64,000 nucleotides of DNA from JAVBTR01 sp031556065 (GCA_031556065.1 JAVBTR010000020.1:1-64000), one strand, 5' to 3'; shown: positions 52,051 to 61,159, numbered from the stretch's first letter. The notes: generated from the letters alone by a model not told the origin. Made by a program: numbers and translations.

Positions 52051-53088
52051 TTATACCGGCTCTTTAGGGTCTTCCAAGGGATAGTATCCGTCTGCAAAAT
52101 AATCATCCCAAATGGTTTCGTATTCCGGGCGGGGCGTATCGTCGATGTGCATCACATCCGCAGCATAATACCCATCTGTGGTACGGCCTTCATGGGACAG
52201 TGTAAGGGCATCCCCTTCTTTTGTGAACAGTCCGTATTCCAAGTGGTACACCCCTGGCCGCACATTTGGCAGCCTTACGATTTCGTTATGAACCCTGTCT
52301 GCAAGGTGTATTTTCAACGGATGATCGTTTAGCGCAACGGATGTGTATTCTCCGTCCTTTTCCAAACGCAGCCGTATCTGTGTTGCATCGTGGCAAAAGC
52401 TGATGCCTTTATTCGTCCACCAAAACTGCATGGGTGCAAAGCCTCCCGAGGATAGAGCCTTTGGGTAGTTAAGTCTGCGCAACGCAATGCGGAAGCCTGC
52501 AGGCGCATCGATCCCCTCGACCGCCATCGCATGCCACTGCTGCGCATAAGCCGCCAGCTGGTGCCTACCGTCATGAAAGCTCACCAGTACGGGCATTTGC
52601 TTGTACAACTGCTGGGCGTTATTTTGTGCAAATAGCTCGCAGGTGTCAAGGACATTTTCGCCTACTGTCACGGACAGACCCTTAGCAAGGCCATGCTTGA
52701 TAGCATAGTCCAATTGCGCCCCATCCTCAAGGGGCACATAATAGCGCTTGGGTGCAAAGGCCTCAGCAGCGGTTTCCCAAAGGCGGCGCTTGTTCGCTGC
52801 ATTGGTATCCGAAACAATCTTCACCCCCAAAACCAGCGAATCACGATAATACCTTGATGCCAGCGACCGAAGACGGCTTTCCGTTTGCGCCATGATATCA
52901 ATCGCAGCATGTGGTACCGATACTTCCAGAAGCGTTTTTGTTTTCAAAACAGGCTTTGCCTGTCCAAGTACGATCCGCACCGTTTCAAAACTGCTTAAAC
53001 CCGCGCCCTGTATGGCTTCCGCCTTCTCCTGAGGACGGCACTTTATCATTTTATAGCGTTCATAACTTTCAAGCGAATACTTTCCCAT
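52051..53088 (-). CDS. DUF4832-like protein, diverged
   Basis: A 345-aa protein. Its C-terminal part (about 190-320) has the DUF4832 beta-sandwich pattern (FAPMQFWWTNKGISF, RPGVYHLEYGLF, HEGRTTDGYYAADV). The N-terminal half is shorter and more diverged than in the proteins at 49433 and 53112. The C-terminus adds an acidic tail. No signal peptide. It is in the operon between another DUF4832 gene and the MFS gene. I assign it by pattern only. Confidence 0.55.
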   Translation of the reverse strand: MGKYSLESYERYKMIKCRPQEKAEAIQGAGLSSFETVRIVLGQAKPVLKTKTLLEVSVPHAAIDIMAQTESRLRSLASRYYRDSLVLGVKIVSDTNAANKRRLWETAAEAFAPKRYYVPLEDGAQLDYAIKHGLAKGLSVTVGENVLDTCELFAQNNAQQLYKQMPVLVSFHDGRHQLAAYAQQWHAMAVEGIDAPAGFRIALRRLNYPKALSSGGFAPMQFWWTNKGISFCHDATQIRLRLEKDGEYTSVALNDHPLKIHLADRVHNEIVRLPNVRPGVYHLEYGLFTKEGDALTLSHEGRTTDGYYAADVMHIDDTPRPEYETIWDDYFADGYYPLEDPKEPV

Positions 53089-53111
53089 AATTCAAATGCT
53101 CCTTCCTCTCT

Positions 53112-54425
53112 TTAATCTACCGTTAACCTACCGATGGGGTAGAACCCCTCTTCATTTCTGCCCTCTATGGCAAGGTTCAGCATACCAATCTTGTCAATGC
53201 AAGTATCGATCCCAACGCTCAATTCATAATCTCCCCCGGGCAATTCTAATGAAAGCTCGTCCCTGGTCAGATGATCCTCGTCCGGCAGCCATGCCCTGAT
53301 ATCCTCCTGCAAGCGCCAGCATTGCTGGTGCTCTGCGCTTTTTACCTTTACGATGATTGGGTACGCCTCATAGCATGGAGCGACGCCTGTATTGCACCAA
53401 AGCAGCTTTACGTGCAGCTTTCCATCCTCCACGCCTGCCTGTGCGCGGCGCAATTCCAAGCGATACCCCATCCTTTTAACCCACTGTTCAACCGCATCCC
53501 GCCACTCAAGCGGCACGGTGGTCTGTTTGCTGTTATAAGAAGAAATATGCCACTTAAGGGATTCCTGAATAATATAATCAATATCCCAGCCGGATAGATA
53601 CCAATCGTTCATATGCCAGCACGCTTCAAACAGCACCGGGCCTTTTTCCCATGCATCATGCATGTCAAAGTTCTCGATGTTCATGGGATAGTAATCCTGC
53701 ATATGGCTCCATTCCTTGCCGTGAAAACCACCCATGTCGCCCAGGCAATCCACGCGGAAGCCGATATTCTTTCGGTATTTCAAGATCGCGCCCACGGAAA
53801 CAGGATCGTGCAACAGACATTGCAGCGGCGTTTTAGAGAAGCCTTCGCAGTAGGCGCGGATGATTCCGTCCAGCTTTTCCTCCTGCACAAACTCCGATCC
53901 CGCGCCTTCCCCCCACGCGCCGCAAAGGGCCATATCCACACTTGAAATATACGGATGTCCGTCATAGCGCGCCGCAAAGGCCTTAACAAAACGCTCCCAG
54001 TAAAAAGCATAATCCGTTGTGTTGGGATCAATCCGCCAAAAGGGGAACTCCGGGTCTTCCGGGTACCGCTCCCGAAGCCACACAGGAATATCCTCTGTCA
54101 AAGAATACGGCGAGCAGCGCACCACGGCATTGCAGCCAAGGTTCTTTGCTTTTTCAAGCTTTATGTCCAGCACGCTCCAGTCGTATTCGCCCTCCACGGG
54201 CTCCAGCGCATTCCAAGACGCCCCCCCATAGGAAAGCCCCGAATCCGGGTGATTCCAGGTCTTTTGCTCAGGTGCAAATTTATATTTTTCAACAGGCTTC
54301 CCACGATTGTCACAAACGATCTCCTTATCTCCCATCAGCCCCGGTGCAACAATAAACCCAATCCCCGGATTGCATAACAGCGCATCCGATATCTTTGGCT
54401 CTGTGGTGATCTGCCAAGTTTTCAA
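53112..54425 (-). CDS. DUF4832-like protein, full-length
   Basis: A 437-aa cytosolic protein with an N-terminal barrel. LLCNPGIGFIVAPG is near the start, then YGGASWNALEPVEGEYDW and VDMALCGAWGEGAG, where Glu in AWGE is a candidate catalytic residue. A C-terminal beta-sandwich ends AIEGRNEEGFYPIGRLTVD. The ASW..LEP.EG.YDW segment is typical of the glycosidase-like DUF4832 group. It starts with TTG 54425, overlapping the stop of the small Cys protein gene, with GGGAG 9 nt upstream, so the two are coupled. Probably a carbohydrate-active enzyme. Confidence 0.7.
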   Translation of the reverse strand: MKTWQITTEPKISDALLCNPGIGFIVAPGLMGDKEIVCDNRGKPVEKYKFAPEQKTWNHPDSGLSYGGASWNALEPVEGEYDWSVLDIKLEKAKNLGCNAVVRCSPYSLTEDIPVWLRERYPEDPEFPFWRIDPNTTDYAFYWERFVKAFAARYDGHPYISSVDMALCGAWGEGAGSEFVQEEKLDGIIRAYCEGFSKTPLQCLLHDPVSVGAILKYRKNIGFRVDCLGDMGGFHGKEWSHMQDYYPMNIENFDMHDAWEKGPVLFEACWHMNDWYLSGWDIDYIIQESLKWHISSYNSKQTTVPLEWRDAVEQWVKRMGYRLELRRAQAGVEDGKLHVKLLWCNTGVAPCYEAYPIIVKVKSAEHQQCWRLQEDIRAWLPDEDHLTRDELSLELPGGDYELSVGIDTCIDKIGMLNLAIEGRNEEGFYPIGRLTVD

Positions 54426-54655
54426 TCGTGTTCACTCCCTTGTTCATTCACATATTTATTTGCAAACAATTCGCAGCCGTTTTCGCGAAAGAAGTTTGCC
54501 ATTTGCATTAACTCATCTTGGGTACAATCTAATCTTCTTGAAAAGCACCTCAGGCAGAAAAAGGTGCCGGTAGACCGGCCACGTAATTTCAAATTCAGTG
54601 CGATTTCATCGTTGCAAAGTGTATTAGCACAGTCCGTGCACAAAAGCTGTTTCAT
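54422..54655 (-). CDS. Small Cys-rich protein
   Basis: A 77-aa protein with CTDCANTLC and FFCLRCFSRRLDC, a possible zinc-ribbon with two Cys pairs, followed by a helix. I do not recognise a named family. It is coupled by stop/start overlap to the DUF4832 gene downstream and lies after a terminator-like hairpin behind the binding-protein gene. The real-gene call rests on coding-like sequence and tight operon position. Confidence 0.65.
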   Translation of the reverse strand: MKQLLCTDCANTLCNDEIALNLKLRGRSTGTFFCLRCFSRRLDCTQDELMQMANFFRENGCELFANKYVNEQGSEHD

Positions 54656-54674
54656 ATGTTTATTCCCCGCATTG

Positions 54675-54709
54675 AAAAAGGGGGCGTCGTATTTAATTTA
54701 GACGCCCCC
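54675..54709 (-). terminator. Hairpin terminator after the binding-protein gene
   Basis: GGGGGCGTC (54680-54688) pairs with GACGCCCCC (54701-54709), and on the minus strand TTTTT follows. It would end part of the transcripts after the transporter genes and reduce expression of the downstream enzymes. Confidence 0.8.
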
Positions 54710-54731
54710 AAGCGTTCCCCGCTTGAATGGT

Positions 54732-56186
54732 TTACTTTGCCATGAACTCCTGCAGCTGACGGTTGATCTCCGCCACAAATTCATTCATGCCTGCAGATTC
54801 CAGTTCCGCAATCGCCTTGGGATATTCGGTTTCATAATCCACATAGCCATAAAGAATGGGGGTCAGGTTCTTCCAAGCTTCCTGGCAGGCGGTCTCCATC
54901 GCTTCAAAGCCGGTGTTGTTAAACGCAAAGCCCAGCATCGCGGAAGCAATCGCTTCGTCATCCCAGTGCTTGTAGGTTTCGATGTACTCATCGGATACGC
55001 CTTCGGTAAATACCTTGTAGTTGTAGTTGCGGAACATCCACTCATAGAAGTAGCCGTCGCCGCGGGCGGTATTGGACAAAAGCACCAAGCGGCCATCCGC
55101 GTTCAGCTCCCAGTCCTTGCCTTCTTCGCCATACAGGCAGAACATGTAGTTTTCTTGGCTGCTCCAGAGCCATGCTAAGAATTTCAGCGCACCTTCGGGA
55201 TTCTTGGCAGAATACGGAATGCAAAGCACTTCACCGCCAGTGGCGTTAATATAGCGGGGCTTTTCAGGTGCCAAGAGGTAGCTTGCAAGCTCGGCTGCCG
55301 GATCGGCTGTCTTCACAGAGCCTGCGATCTCTTGATCCTTGCCAACGGAGCCTTCTACCCACAGGTACAGACCCGTTTGCATACGGCTGTCGCGCTCGTT
55401 GTACTTAATGGCCACATCATCGCTGTACAGGCCATCAAGGAACATTTCACGGTTGAATTCAGCCACTTTTTTGAAAGCATCGGTCGCTGCAAAGTTGTAG
55501 GCGGTTTTGCTTTCTTCGCCGAAAACGACCATGTAGTCATTGACCAGGGTAAAGTACTGTTCGTCCGCAAAATAGCGGGCCAAGGGCTTGAACGCCACAT
55601 CGGCAGGGCCTTTATACTCGGGGAACTGTTCCTGCACAAGCTGTGCAAATTCGCGCAGATCATCGGCAGTCGTCACTTCCGTCATGCCAACAGCTTCAAG
55701 TAAATCCTGGCGCAGCACAACCTGCTGGAACATGCCGGAAGAGGCGGTGTACGCGGACGGAATGCCATAGGTAACCCCATTGATCTTGCCCCCAGCCAAT
55801 TGGCTGTCAGGCAAAATACTCTTCATGGATTCGGGCCAACACTTGGCAATTAAATCGTCCAAGGGCTGCGCTTCCTTGCGGTTTACGATGCCGGGCAGAT
55901 TACTCAGGCCATCCCAATACAGGTCAATAGGTTCATTGGCCGCAAACTTAAGGGTCTTTTGATCCCAGAAATCGGACCAGGACAGCCACATGAAGTTGAC
56001 CTTCATGTTCAGTTCGCTCTTCACCTTCTCAGCGAAGGGGCCATTGAGAAAACTTGCCATTTCGTCTGTTTCTTCGCCCGGATAGAGAATTGTAATTTCT
56101 TCCATTGTCTCTGCCTGCGCAAACAGCGGAAGACCCAGGGACATTGTCAGCACCAGTGCCAACACAAGAGCCAGATACCTTTTCAT
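54732..56186 (-). CDS. ABC transporter sugar-binding protein
   Basis: A 484-aa extracellular solute-binding protein with a cleavable signal (MKRYLALVLALVLTMSLG, cut near AQA). The large size and late segments (ARGDGYFYEWMFRNYNYKVF) fit the DUF3502-type oligosaccharide-binding group. It is third in the order permease, permease, binding protein, which is reversed from the other two systems in this window. A palindromic element separates it from the permease gene. The likely ligand is the glycan degraded by the downstream enzymes. Confidence 0.9.
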   Translation of the reverse strand: MKRYLALVLALVLTMSLGLPLFAQAETMEEITILYPGEETDEMASFLNGPFAEKVKSELNMKVNFMWLSWSDFWDQKTLKFAANEPIDLYWDGLSNLPGIVNRKEAQPLDDLIAKCWPESMKSILPDSQLAGGKINGVTYGIPSAYTASSGMFQQVVLRQDLLEAVGMTEVTTADDLREFAQLVQEQFPEYKGPADVAFKPLARYFADEQYFTLVNDYMVVFGEESKTAYNFAATDAFKKVAEFNREMFLDGLYSDDVAIKYNERDSRMQTGLYLWVEGSVGKDQEIAGSVKTADPAAELASYLLAPEKPRYINATGGEVLCIPYSAKNPEGALKFLAWLWSSQENYMFCLYGEEGKDWELNADGRLVLLSNTARGDGYFYEWMFRNYNYKVFTEGVSDEYIETYKHWDDEAIASAMLGFAFNNTGFEAMETACQEAWKNLTPILYGYVDYETEYPKAIAELESAGMNEFVAEINRQLQEFMAK

Positions 56187-56234
56187 AGTAGAACCTCCTT
56201 TTTATTGTAAACGGTTTTCCCTTTTAGGAATCTT

Positions 56235-56393
56235 ATACTAATCCTCATTTAAAACCACAAAGAGATCGCAAAGCAATTTTGCCCCACGCTAAGCGGAAGG
56301 AATGCAACGTAGTGGGGCTACGCTAAATGGACGAGGCAACGCGTGAAGCGAAATCGCTTGCGAGATTGAGTGGTTTTGAGTGAGGATTAGTAT
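56235..56393. mobile_element. Palindromic MITE-like element inside the sugar operon
   Basis: Terminal inverted repeats: ATACTAATCCTCA (56235-56247) and TGAGGATTAGTAT (56381-56393). The arms pair further (AAAACCAC, then GATCGC/GCGAAATC blocks) and there is an internal GCCCCAC/GTGGGGC stem. No frame inside. It abuts the stop codon of the permease gene, so it is transcribed as a long hairpin between permease and binding protein. Confidence 0.75.
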
Positions 56394-57322
56394 CATTCTT
56401 TGACGGCACCTGTCATAATGCCGCGCACAAAGTACCTTTGGATGAACGGATACAGGAAAATGATCGGGCCGATGGTAATGATGGTAACGGCCATTTTAAC
56501 GGTTTCCGAGGGCAGGCGGATCGATGCGGCCGCGCCTGATGGAATGCGTCCGGATGAAATGGCGTTTACGTTGGATACGATGGAGTAAAGATAATATTGC
56601 AGCGGATACAAATCTCTGTCGCTGATGAACATCAGCGCATTCCACCAGTTGTTCCAGTAGCTGAGGATGTACATAAGACCTACCGTCAAAAGCGCGGTTT
56701 TTGATAGGGGCAGCGCAATACGGAAGAAAATCGTCCAATGCCCCGCACCGTCTATCTTTGCCGCATCGTAGAGGCTGGGAGAAATGGCGTTGAAGTAGGT
56801 GCGCATTAGAAACATGTTCCACACGCTGAACATGGCAGGCAATATCAATGCCATGACATTATCGCGCAGGCCATACCAGTTTACGCATACCACATACCAT
56901 GGCACAAGACCGGCTGAGAAAATGCTGGTAAAGTTGCAAATGAATGCAATCACATTTCTGTACCGGAGCTCCTTAAGGGAAATAGCATAGCTGATAAGGC
57001 ATGTAACCAGCATGGAACCCAGCGTGCCCAAGACCGTAACCAGAATCGTCACCCCGTAGGAGCGCAGAATCCGTGAGCCGCTGTGTGAGAAAATGTAGGT
57101 GTACGTATCCAGCGAGAATTCTTCCGGAATCAGCCTAAAGCCGTCCGAGTTGATCAGCTTTTCAGGCGTGAAGCTGACTGTAAGCGTCAAAAGCAGCGGA
57201 TAAAGACAGATCAGCGCGAAGATGCCCACAAAGATATACGCAAAGATAACCACCCAGCGATCCTGCTTGCTTTGGATCACATGCTCTTGGGAGGAACGCG
57301 CAGAACGTTTCGCAATCATCAA
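56393..57322 (-). CDS. Sugar ABC transporter permease (YtcP/LplC type)
   Basis: A 309-aa CUT1 permease with six membrane segments and the EAA motif PSLYDAAKIDGAGHWTIFFRI. It ends RGIMTGAVKE, and its stop codon directly touches the palindromic element. The ATG overlaps the stop of the upstream permease gene; GGGAGG lies before it. Confidence 0.92.
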   Translation of the reverse strand: MMIAKRSARSSQEHVIQSKQDRWVVIFAYIFVGIFALICLYPLLLTLTVSFTPEKLINSDGFRLIPEEFSLDTYTYIFSHSGSRILRSYGVTILVTVLGTLGSMLVTCLISYAISLKELRYRNVIAFICNFTSIFSAGLVPWYVVCVNWYGLRDNVMALILPAMFSVWNMFLMRTYFNAISPSLYDAAKIDGAGHWTIFFRIALPLSKTALLTVGLMYILSYWNNWWNALMFISDRDLYPLQYYLYSIVSNVNAISSGRIPSGAAASIRLPSETVKMAVTIITIGPIIFLYPFIQRYFVRGIMTGAVKE

Positions 57323-58302
57323 AACAATCCCTCCCCGTCATTGATCTTCTTGGCAACGAAGTTGGCCAGGCAGATCATAATCAGCCCCATCACCGACTGA
57401 CACAGGCCAATGGCCGTACTAAAGCCAAAGCCCATGGTACGCATGGAAGAATACACATAAGTATCGATGACGTTTACAGCGTCCATTACGGTGCTGTTTT
57501 GGCCCACAACGCCCCAGATCATGCCCGTATCACCAAAGAAGATGCGGCCAATGCTCATGAGCGTCAGAATCACCACATTGGGTTTGAGCATCGGGATGGT
57601 CAAGTGTGTGATCTGCTGGAAGCGGCTTGCACCATCGATGGTGGCTGCCTCGTAGAGTGATCCGTCAAACCCGGCCATGGCGGCCATATAGATAATGGAG
57701 TTGTAGCCTGCCCATTTCCATACGTTAAGGAAAATGATGATGGCCTTCCAATACTTCGGTTCCGCATACCAGCGAACAGGCGAGTTGCCTGTGTTAATAA
57801 GCAAGCGGTTCATTACGCCGTTAGCGCCTGTTAAAATGACTTCGCCGGTTTTTCGGTCCAATCTGAAGTTGGAGGTCAGAAAACCGTACAGTACAGCACC
57901 CACAACCACCCAGCTTAGAAAATATGGGAAAAACATGGCGCTTTGGGACAGCTTTTTGAAGGGCTTGCTCTTGATTTCATTCATGAATATGGCCAGCGCT
58001 ACAGGGAGAATGGTACCAAGAATGATGCCCCAGAAGTTAAGGATCAGCGTGTTGGCGATCACGCGCCACGCATAGGGATTGCCTGAAAAGAAGTAAGCGA
58101 AATTTTGAAAGCCCACAAAGGGCGAGCCGAAGATGCCGTCCACCACGTTGAACTTAGTGAAGGCCATGTACATGCCGCCCATGGGCAGGTAGCTGAACAG
58201 CAACAGCAGTACCAGCGCGGGAATGCACATGATGTAAAGGGAGCTGTTCTGCTTCATTTCCCATATGAAACCGCGCTTTTTCACAACCGTTTCCTTCGCC
58301 AT
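57319..58302 (-). CDS. Sugar ABC transporter permease (LplB/YteP type)
   Basis: A 327-aa CUT1 permease with about six membrane segments and the EAA motif DGSLYEAATIDGASRFQQIT. AAGGAG precedes the ATG. It starts 3 nt after the acyltransferase-like gene and overlaps the next permease gene by 4 nt. Confidence 0.92.
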   Translation of the reverse strand: MAKETVVKKRGFIWEMKQNSSLYIMCIPALVLLLLFSYLPMGGMYMAFTKFNVVDGIFGSPFVGFQNFAYFFSGNPYAWRVIANTLILNFWGIILGTILPVALAIFMNEIKSKPFKKLSQSAMFFPYFLSWVVVGAVLYGFLTSNFRLDRKTGEVILTGANGVMNRLLINTGNSPVRWYAEPKYWKAIIIFLNVWKWAGYNSIIYMAAMAGFDGSLYEAATIDGASRFQQITHLTIPMLKPNVVILTLMSIGRIFFGDTGMIWGVVGQNSTVMDAVNVIDTYVYSSMRTMGFGFSTAIGLCQSVMGLIMICLANFVAKKINDGEGLF

Positions 58303-58305
58303 GCG

Positions 58306-59541
58306 CTATCTCTCCTTCCAGTATGGATCGCTTCCGACCTCCGGCACTTCCTCGCTTAGCAGAAACATGCCGCTGGTATGGAAGCGCTCGCCCCTATCCC
58401 ATGCACCAAACAAGCCTTTTTCCAGCGTATTCTTTGGCGTTATCTTGGTGTAATCAGCCTTGGCATCGTGCAGCACCTCAAGGCGTGCCATGTCGTCCCC
58501 CTCCATGGTGGGATAGCAGTAGAATTGTCGCTGCACCCTGGAAATATTGCGGTCCGCACCCAGAATTCTGGCAAGGCCCGCATCATACAGCCAGGACTCG
58601 CTCCAGAATCCCACATAAGTGTATTCCGGAAAGTATTGGCGATAGAAATCAAGCGCCAACGTGCATGAGTTCTTTACCCGCTCCGGTGTATAGCCGCTTC
58701 CGCCCGGAATGTGCAGCGCCAGAAGGTAATCGCCCTGTTTAAGTACCTTATGCCATTGCGCTTTATTCAGCGTCACGGTATCTTTTAGAATGATGCCTTC
58801 TGGTGATACCGGGTTCGCCGTTACCGCGTCCGCCGTTTCTTTGTAGATAGTAACGAACGACTCTGCATCAAAAATCCCGTTCACGCCATCCAATTGTCCA
58901 TCCCGCCGTACCCGTGTACCGGCCTGCCACAAGGCCTGAACCATGCCGGTGCGCTTATTTCGCCATCCCTGGGGCGTATCGCTCCATTGATATGGAATAA
59001 AATAAAATCGGTCCAGCAGAAAAATCGCACAGCAGTAGAAGTTCACATCCCAAGGGTAATCATCAAAATTAATATCCCCTGTTTCTACAAACTTTTTTAA
59101 TTGTTTGCGCGTCATTCGCTCCGGAATGTCCGCATCATATTCTTGGGGCACACCACGCTTGCGCAGCGCCTTGCGCCCCTCTAGCACGCATAACTGGGTG
59201 AACAAAAACCCAAATGCTTCCTTCGCAAATCCATTCAGACACACAGGCTTGGGCTGGAAAAATTCAATCGCCGTGCAGCGGTTCAGTGCACGTACCGCAT
59301 CCTTGGCCATGATGTGGCTAAGCTCCACCAGTTCGTGAACCCCATTGCTTTCGTCCAGCGCATCAAAGAGCAGGCGCTGTCTATCTTCTGGCACCTGGTT
59401 TAATTCAAGCACCTCTTGAAGGCATTCCCTTGGCAGAAGCTCTGTTTCCCCCGTCTCCAGGTCCTCCACATATTCTTCAAGCCCCTGGGGTGCGATCGGG
59501 CCGACTATATCAAGCAGCTTCGCAAAATGCTGTTTTGTCAT
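58306..59541 (-). CDS. GNAT_C-like acyltransferase domain protein
   Basis: A 411-aa protein resembling the NAT_N/GNAT_C acyltransferase pair. The C-terminal half has LLALHIPGGSGYTPERVKNSC, FYRQYFPEYTYVGFWSESWLYD and a distal FYCYPTMEGDD, a pattern of the GNAT_C group. The N-terminal half is helical (NAT_N-like). In a sugar operon it may acylate a sugar or peptide product, or act as a binding protein. No reaction is known for the group. AAAGGAT precedes the ATG; the gene is 6 nt from the dehydrogenase gene. Confidence 0.65.
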   Translation of the reverse strand: MTKQHFAKLLDIVGPIAPQGLEEYVEDLETGETELLPRECLQEVLELNQVPEDRQRLLFDALDESNGVHELVELSHIMAKDAVRALNRCTAIEFFQPKPVCLNGFAKEAFGFLFTQLCVLEGRKALRKRGVPQEYDADIPERMTRKQLKKFVETGDINFDDYPWDVNFYCCAIFLLDRFYFIPYQWSDTPQGWRNKRTGMVQALWQAGTRVRRDGQLDGVNGIFDAESFVTIYKETADAVTANPVSPEGIILKDTVTLNKAQWHKVLKQGDYLLALHIPGGSGYTPERVKNSCTLALDFYRQYFPEYTYVGFWSESWLYDAGLARILGADRNISRVQRQFYCYPTMEGDDMARLEVLHDAKADYTKITPKNTLEKGLFGAWDRGERFHTSGMFLLSEEVPEVGSDPYWKER

Positions 59542-59547
59542 ATCCTT

Positions 59548-60801
59548 TCATCCCCTCGTATGGTGTTTTCGGTACTCAGGCACACTAATAACCTTGCCAG
59601 TGATACGGGATTCCTCTGCGGCGCAGGCCATCATATGGCTTTCCACGGACTCATCAATGCCGGAAAGTACTTCCGTCCTTCTGCCTTCGATCAAGGCCAG
59701 AAAATCCGCTACAATCATGCTGTCCCCACCGCCATGACCGCTGGTAGTTATTTCAGGATGGATAATGGCCGCATCCGAGCGATCCACAGCGTTTGCCGCA
59801 AACGGAATAACTTCAATAATGTTTTCCAGCTCCGAAGCGCGTATCTCCCCATTTTCACCCATGATTTTGAGCGTGCGCGCCATGCGGTTGGTAAAGCCGC
59901 TTAGGTTAAAGGTAGCGGTCACGCCGTTATCAAACTCCAACACTGTAACCTGATGGTCGCACACATCGTTGTCGCAATGATATACGCACCGCCCATAGTC
60001 CCCTGTGCGGATGGCCTCTGTAAGCCCTTCCCGGGTCTGATCGCCCGTTAGCACGGTGGCGGGCCATGAACCCATCACAGGCAGATAGCACCTATATGCG
60101 CTGAACCGGCACGCCTCTTTTAAGGGGCAATCCACGCAGCGCCGCGCTGCGCCTTCCGGCGCGTTCTCCGCTTTAAAATACGTCAAATCTCCAAAGGATG
60201 CCACTTTTTTACACGCACTCCCCACCAGCCACGACAGCAAATCCATATCATGACACGATTTTTGCATCATTACCGAGCTGGCCAAATCTTTTCTGCGCCA
60301 ATTACCGCGTACAAAAGAATGCGCAATATGATAATTTCCAATGTTTTCATTATGCTGTATGGTCATGACCCGGCCGATAATACCGCTGTCAATCACTTTT
60401 TTAATTTCCCTAAAGAATGGCGCGTAGCGCAGCACGTGGCACACAACCACATGCCTGTTCAGCCGCTTTGCAACCGACCCAATCTCCAGCGTCTCTTCCG
60501 GAACCGGTGAAATGGGTTTTTCCAGTAGCAAATGGTAGCCCTTTTGCATTGCGGGAATAGCTTGCCCATAGTGGTCCTGATCCATGGTAGCAATGATCGC
60601 GGCATCTGCCATACAGTCCTTGGCAAGGAGTTCTTCCGCGCAGGCATAGCTTCTATCCGTGGGGATCCCAAACTCGCGGCACGCGTTTTCTCTTTTGCCC
60701 GAATCGACATCCGCCACCGCCGTGATCTCATGCCCCTTTTCATGGGCATACTGTGCGTAAATCATTCCCCGCTGCCCTGCACCAATCAATATGAATTTCA
60801 T
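59548..60801 (-). CDS. Gfo/Idh/MocA family sugar dehydrogenase
   Basis: A 417-aa NAD(P)-dependent oxidoreductase. The Rossmann motif is LIGAGQRGMIYA (5-15), and the family lysine is in LLLEKPIS. A Cys-rich insert (RRCVDCPLKEACRFSAYRC) in the C-terminal domain is unusual and may bind metal. It is the first gene of the 12-gene operon. GGAGCGAAACAT precedes the ATG. Oxidation of a sugar or its 3-keto chemistry fits the neighbours; the substrate is unknown. Confidence 0.9.
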   Translation of the reverse strand: MKFILIGAGQRGMIYAQYAHEKGHEITAVADVDSGKRENACREFGIPTDRSYACAEELLAKDCMADAAIIATMDQDHYGQAIPAMQKGYHLLLEKPISPVPEETLEIGSVAKRLNRHVVVCHVLRYAPFFREIKKVIDSGIIGRVMTIQHNENIGNYHIAHSFVRGNWRRKDLASSVMMQKSCHDMDLLSWLVGSACKKVASFGDLTYFKAENAPEGAARRCVDCPLKEACRFSAYRCYLPVMGSWPATVLTGDQTREGLTEAIRTGDYGRCVYHCDNDVCDHQVTVLEFDNGVTATFNLSGFTNRMARTLKIMGENGEIRASELENIIEVIPFAANAVDRSDAAIIHPEITTSGHGGGDSMIVADFLALIEGRRTEVLSGIDESVESHMMACAAEESRITGKVISVPEYRKHHTRG

Positions 60802-60825
60802 ATGTTTCGCTCCAAATCATTGTAA

Positions 60826-60864
60826 CGTTTAGTAAACAATAACACGTTTCACGCAACATGTCAA
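60826..60864 (-). promoter_or_regulatory. Promoter and LacI-type operator of the catabolic operon
   Basis: On the minus strand TTGACA (60864-60859) and TATTGT (60841-60836) are 17 bp apart. TGTTTACTAAACG (60838-60826) overlaps the -10, so a LacI dimer there would block transcription. GCGTGAAACGTG in the spacer carries further GAAACG half-site sequence. Confidence 0.8.
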
Positions 60865-61073
60865 TACATTCCTCAAAAAATGTTTGTCCATTTTTTACAT
60901 GAAACAGCATCAATCGTTATACGAAAAAGCTTAATATATTAAAAAAGATGTTATCCTCTGCTGTGAAACGCCAATGCAAAGTGATCTGGACTGAAAAACA
61001 CTCTGTCAGCATATGAAACAAATTAGCCCTTACTTCACCCTTCTTTTTGCCATAACCCAAATGTGCAAATAAA

Positions 61074-61082
61074 TGATATAAT
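61074..61082 (+). promoter_or_regulatory. Extended -10 promoter of the GHMP kinase gene
   Basis: TGATATAAT gives a consensus -10 with the TGn extension. The direct repeats GTGCAAATA flank it (61063 and 61084), 21 bp apart, and may bind a regulator. The rest of the 60865-61159 gap is AT-rich with scattered TGAAAC half-sites. Confidence 0.55.
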
Positions 61083-61159
61083 CGTGCAAATACAATCCGA
61101 ACGAATCAAACTATACTTGTCTTAAGATTCAACAAATTGGATATGTGAGGTAACGCTAT

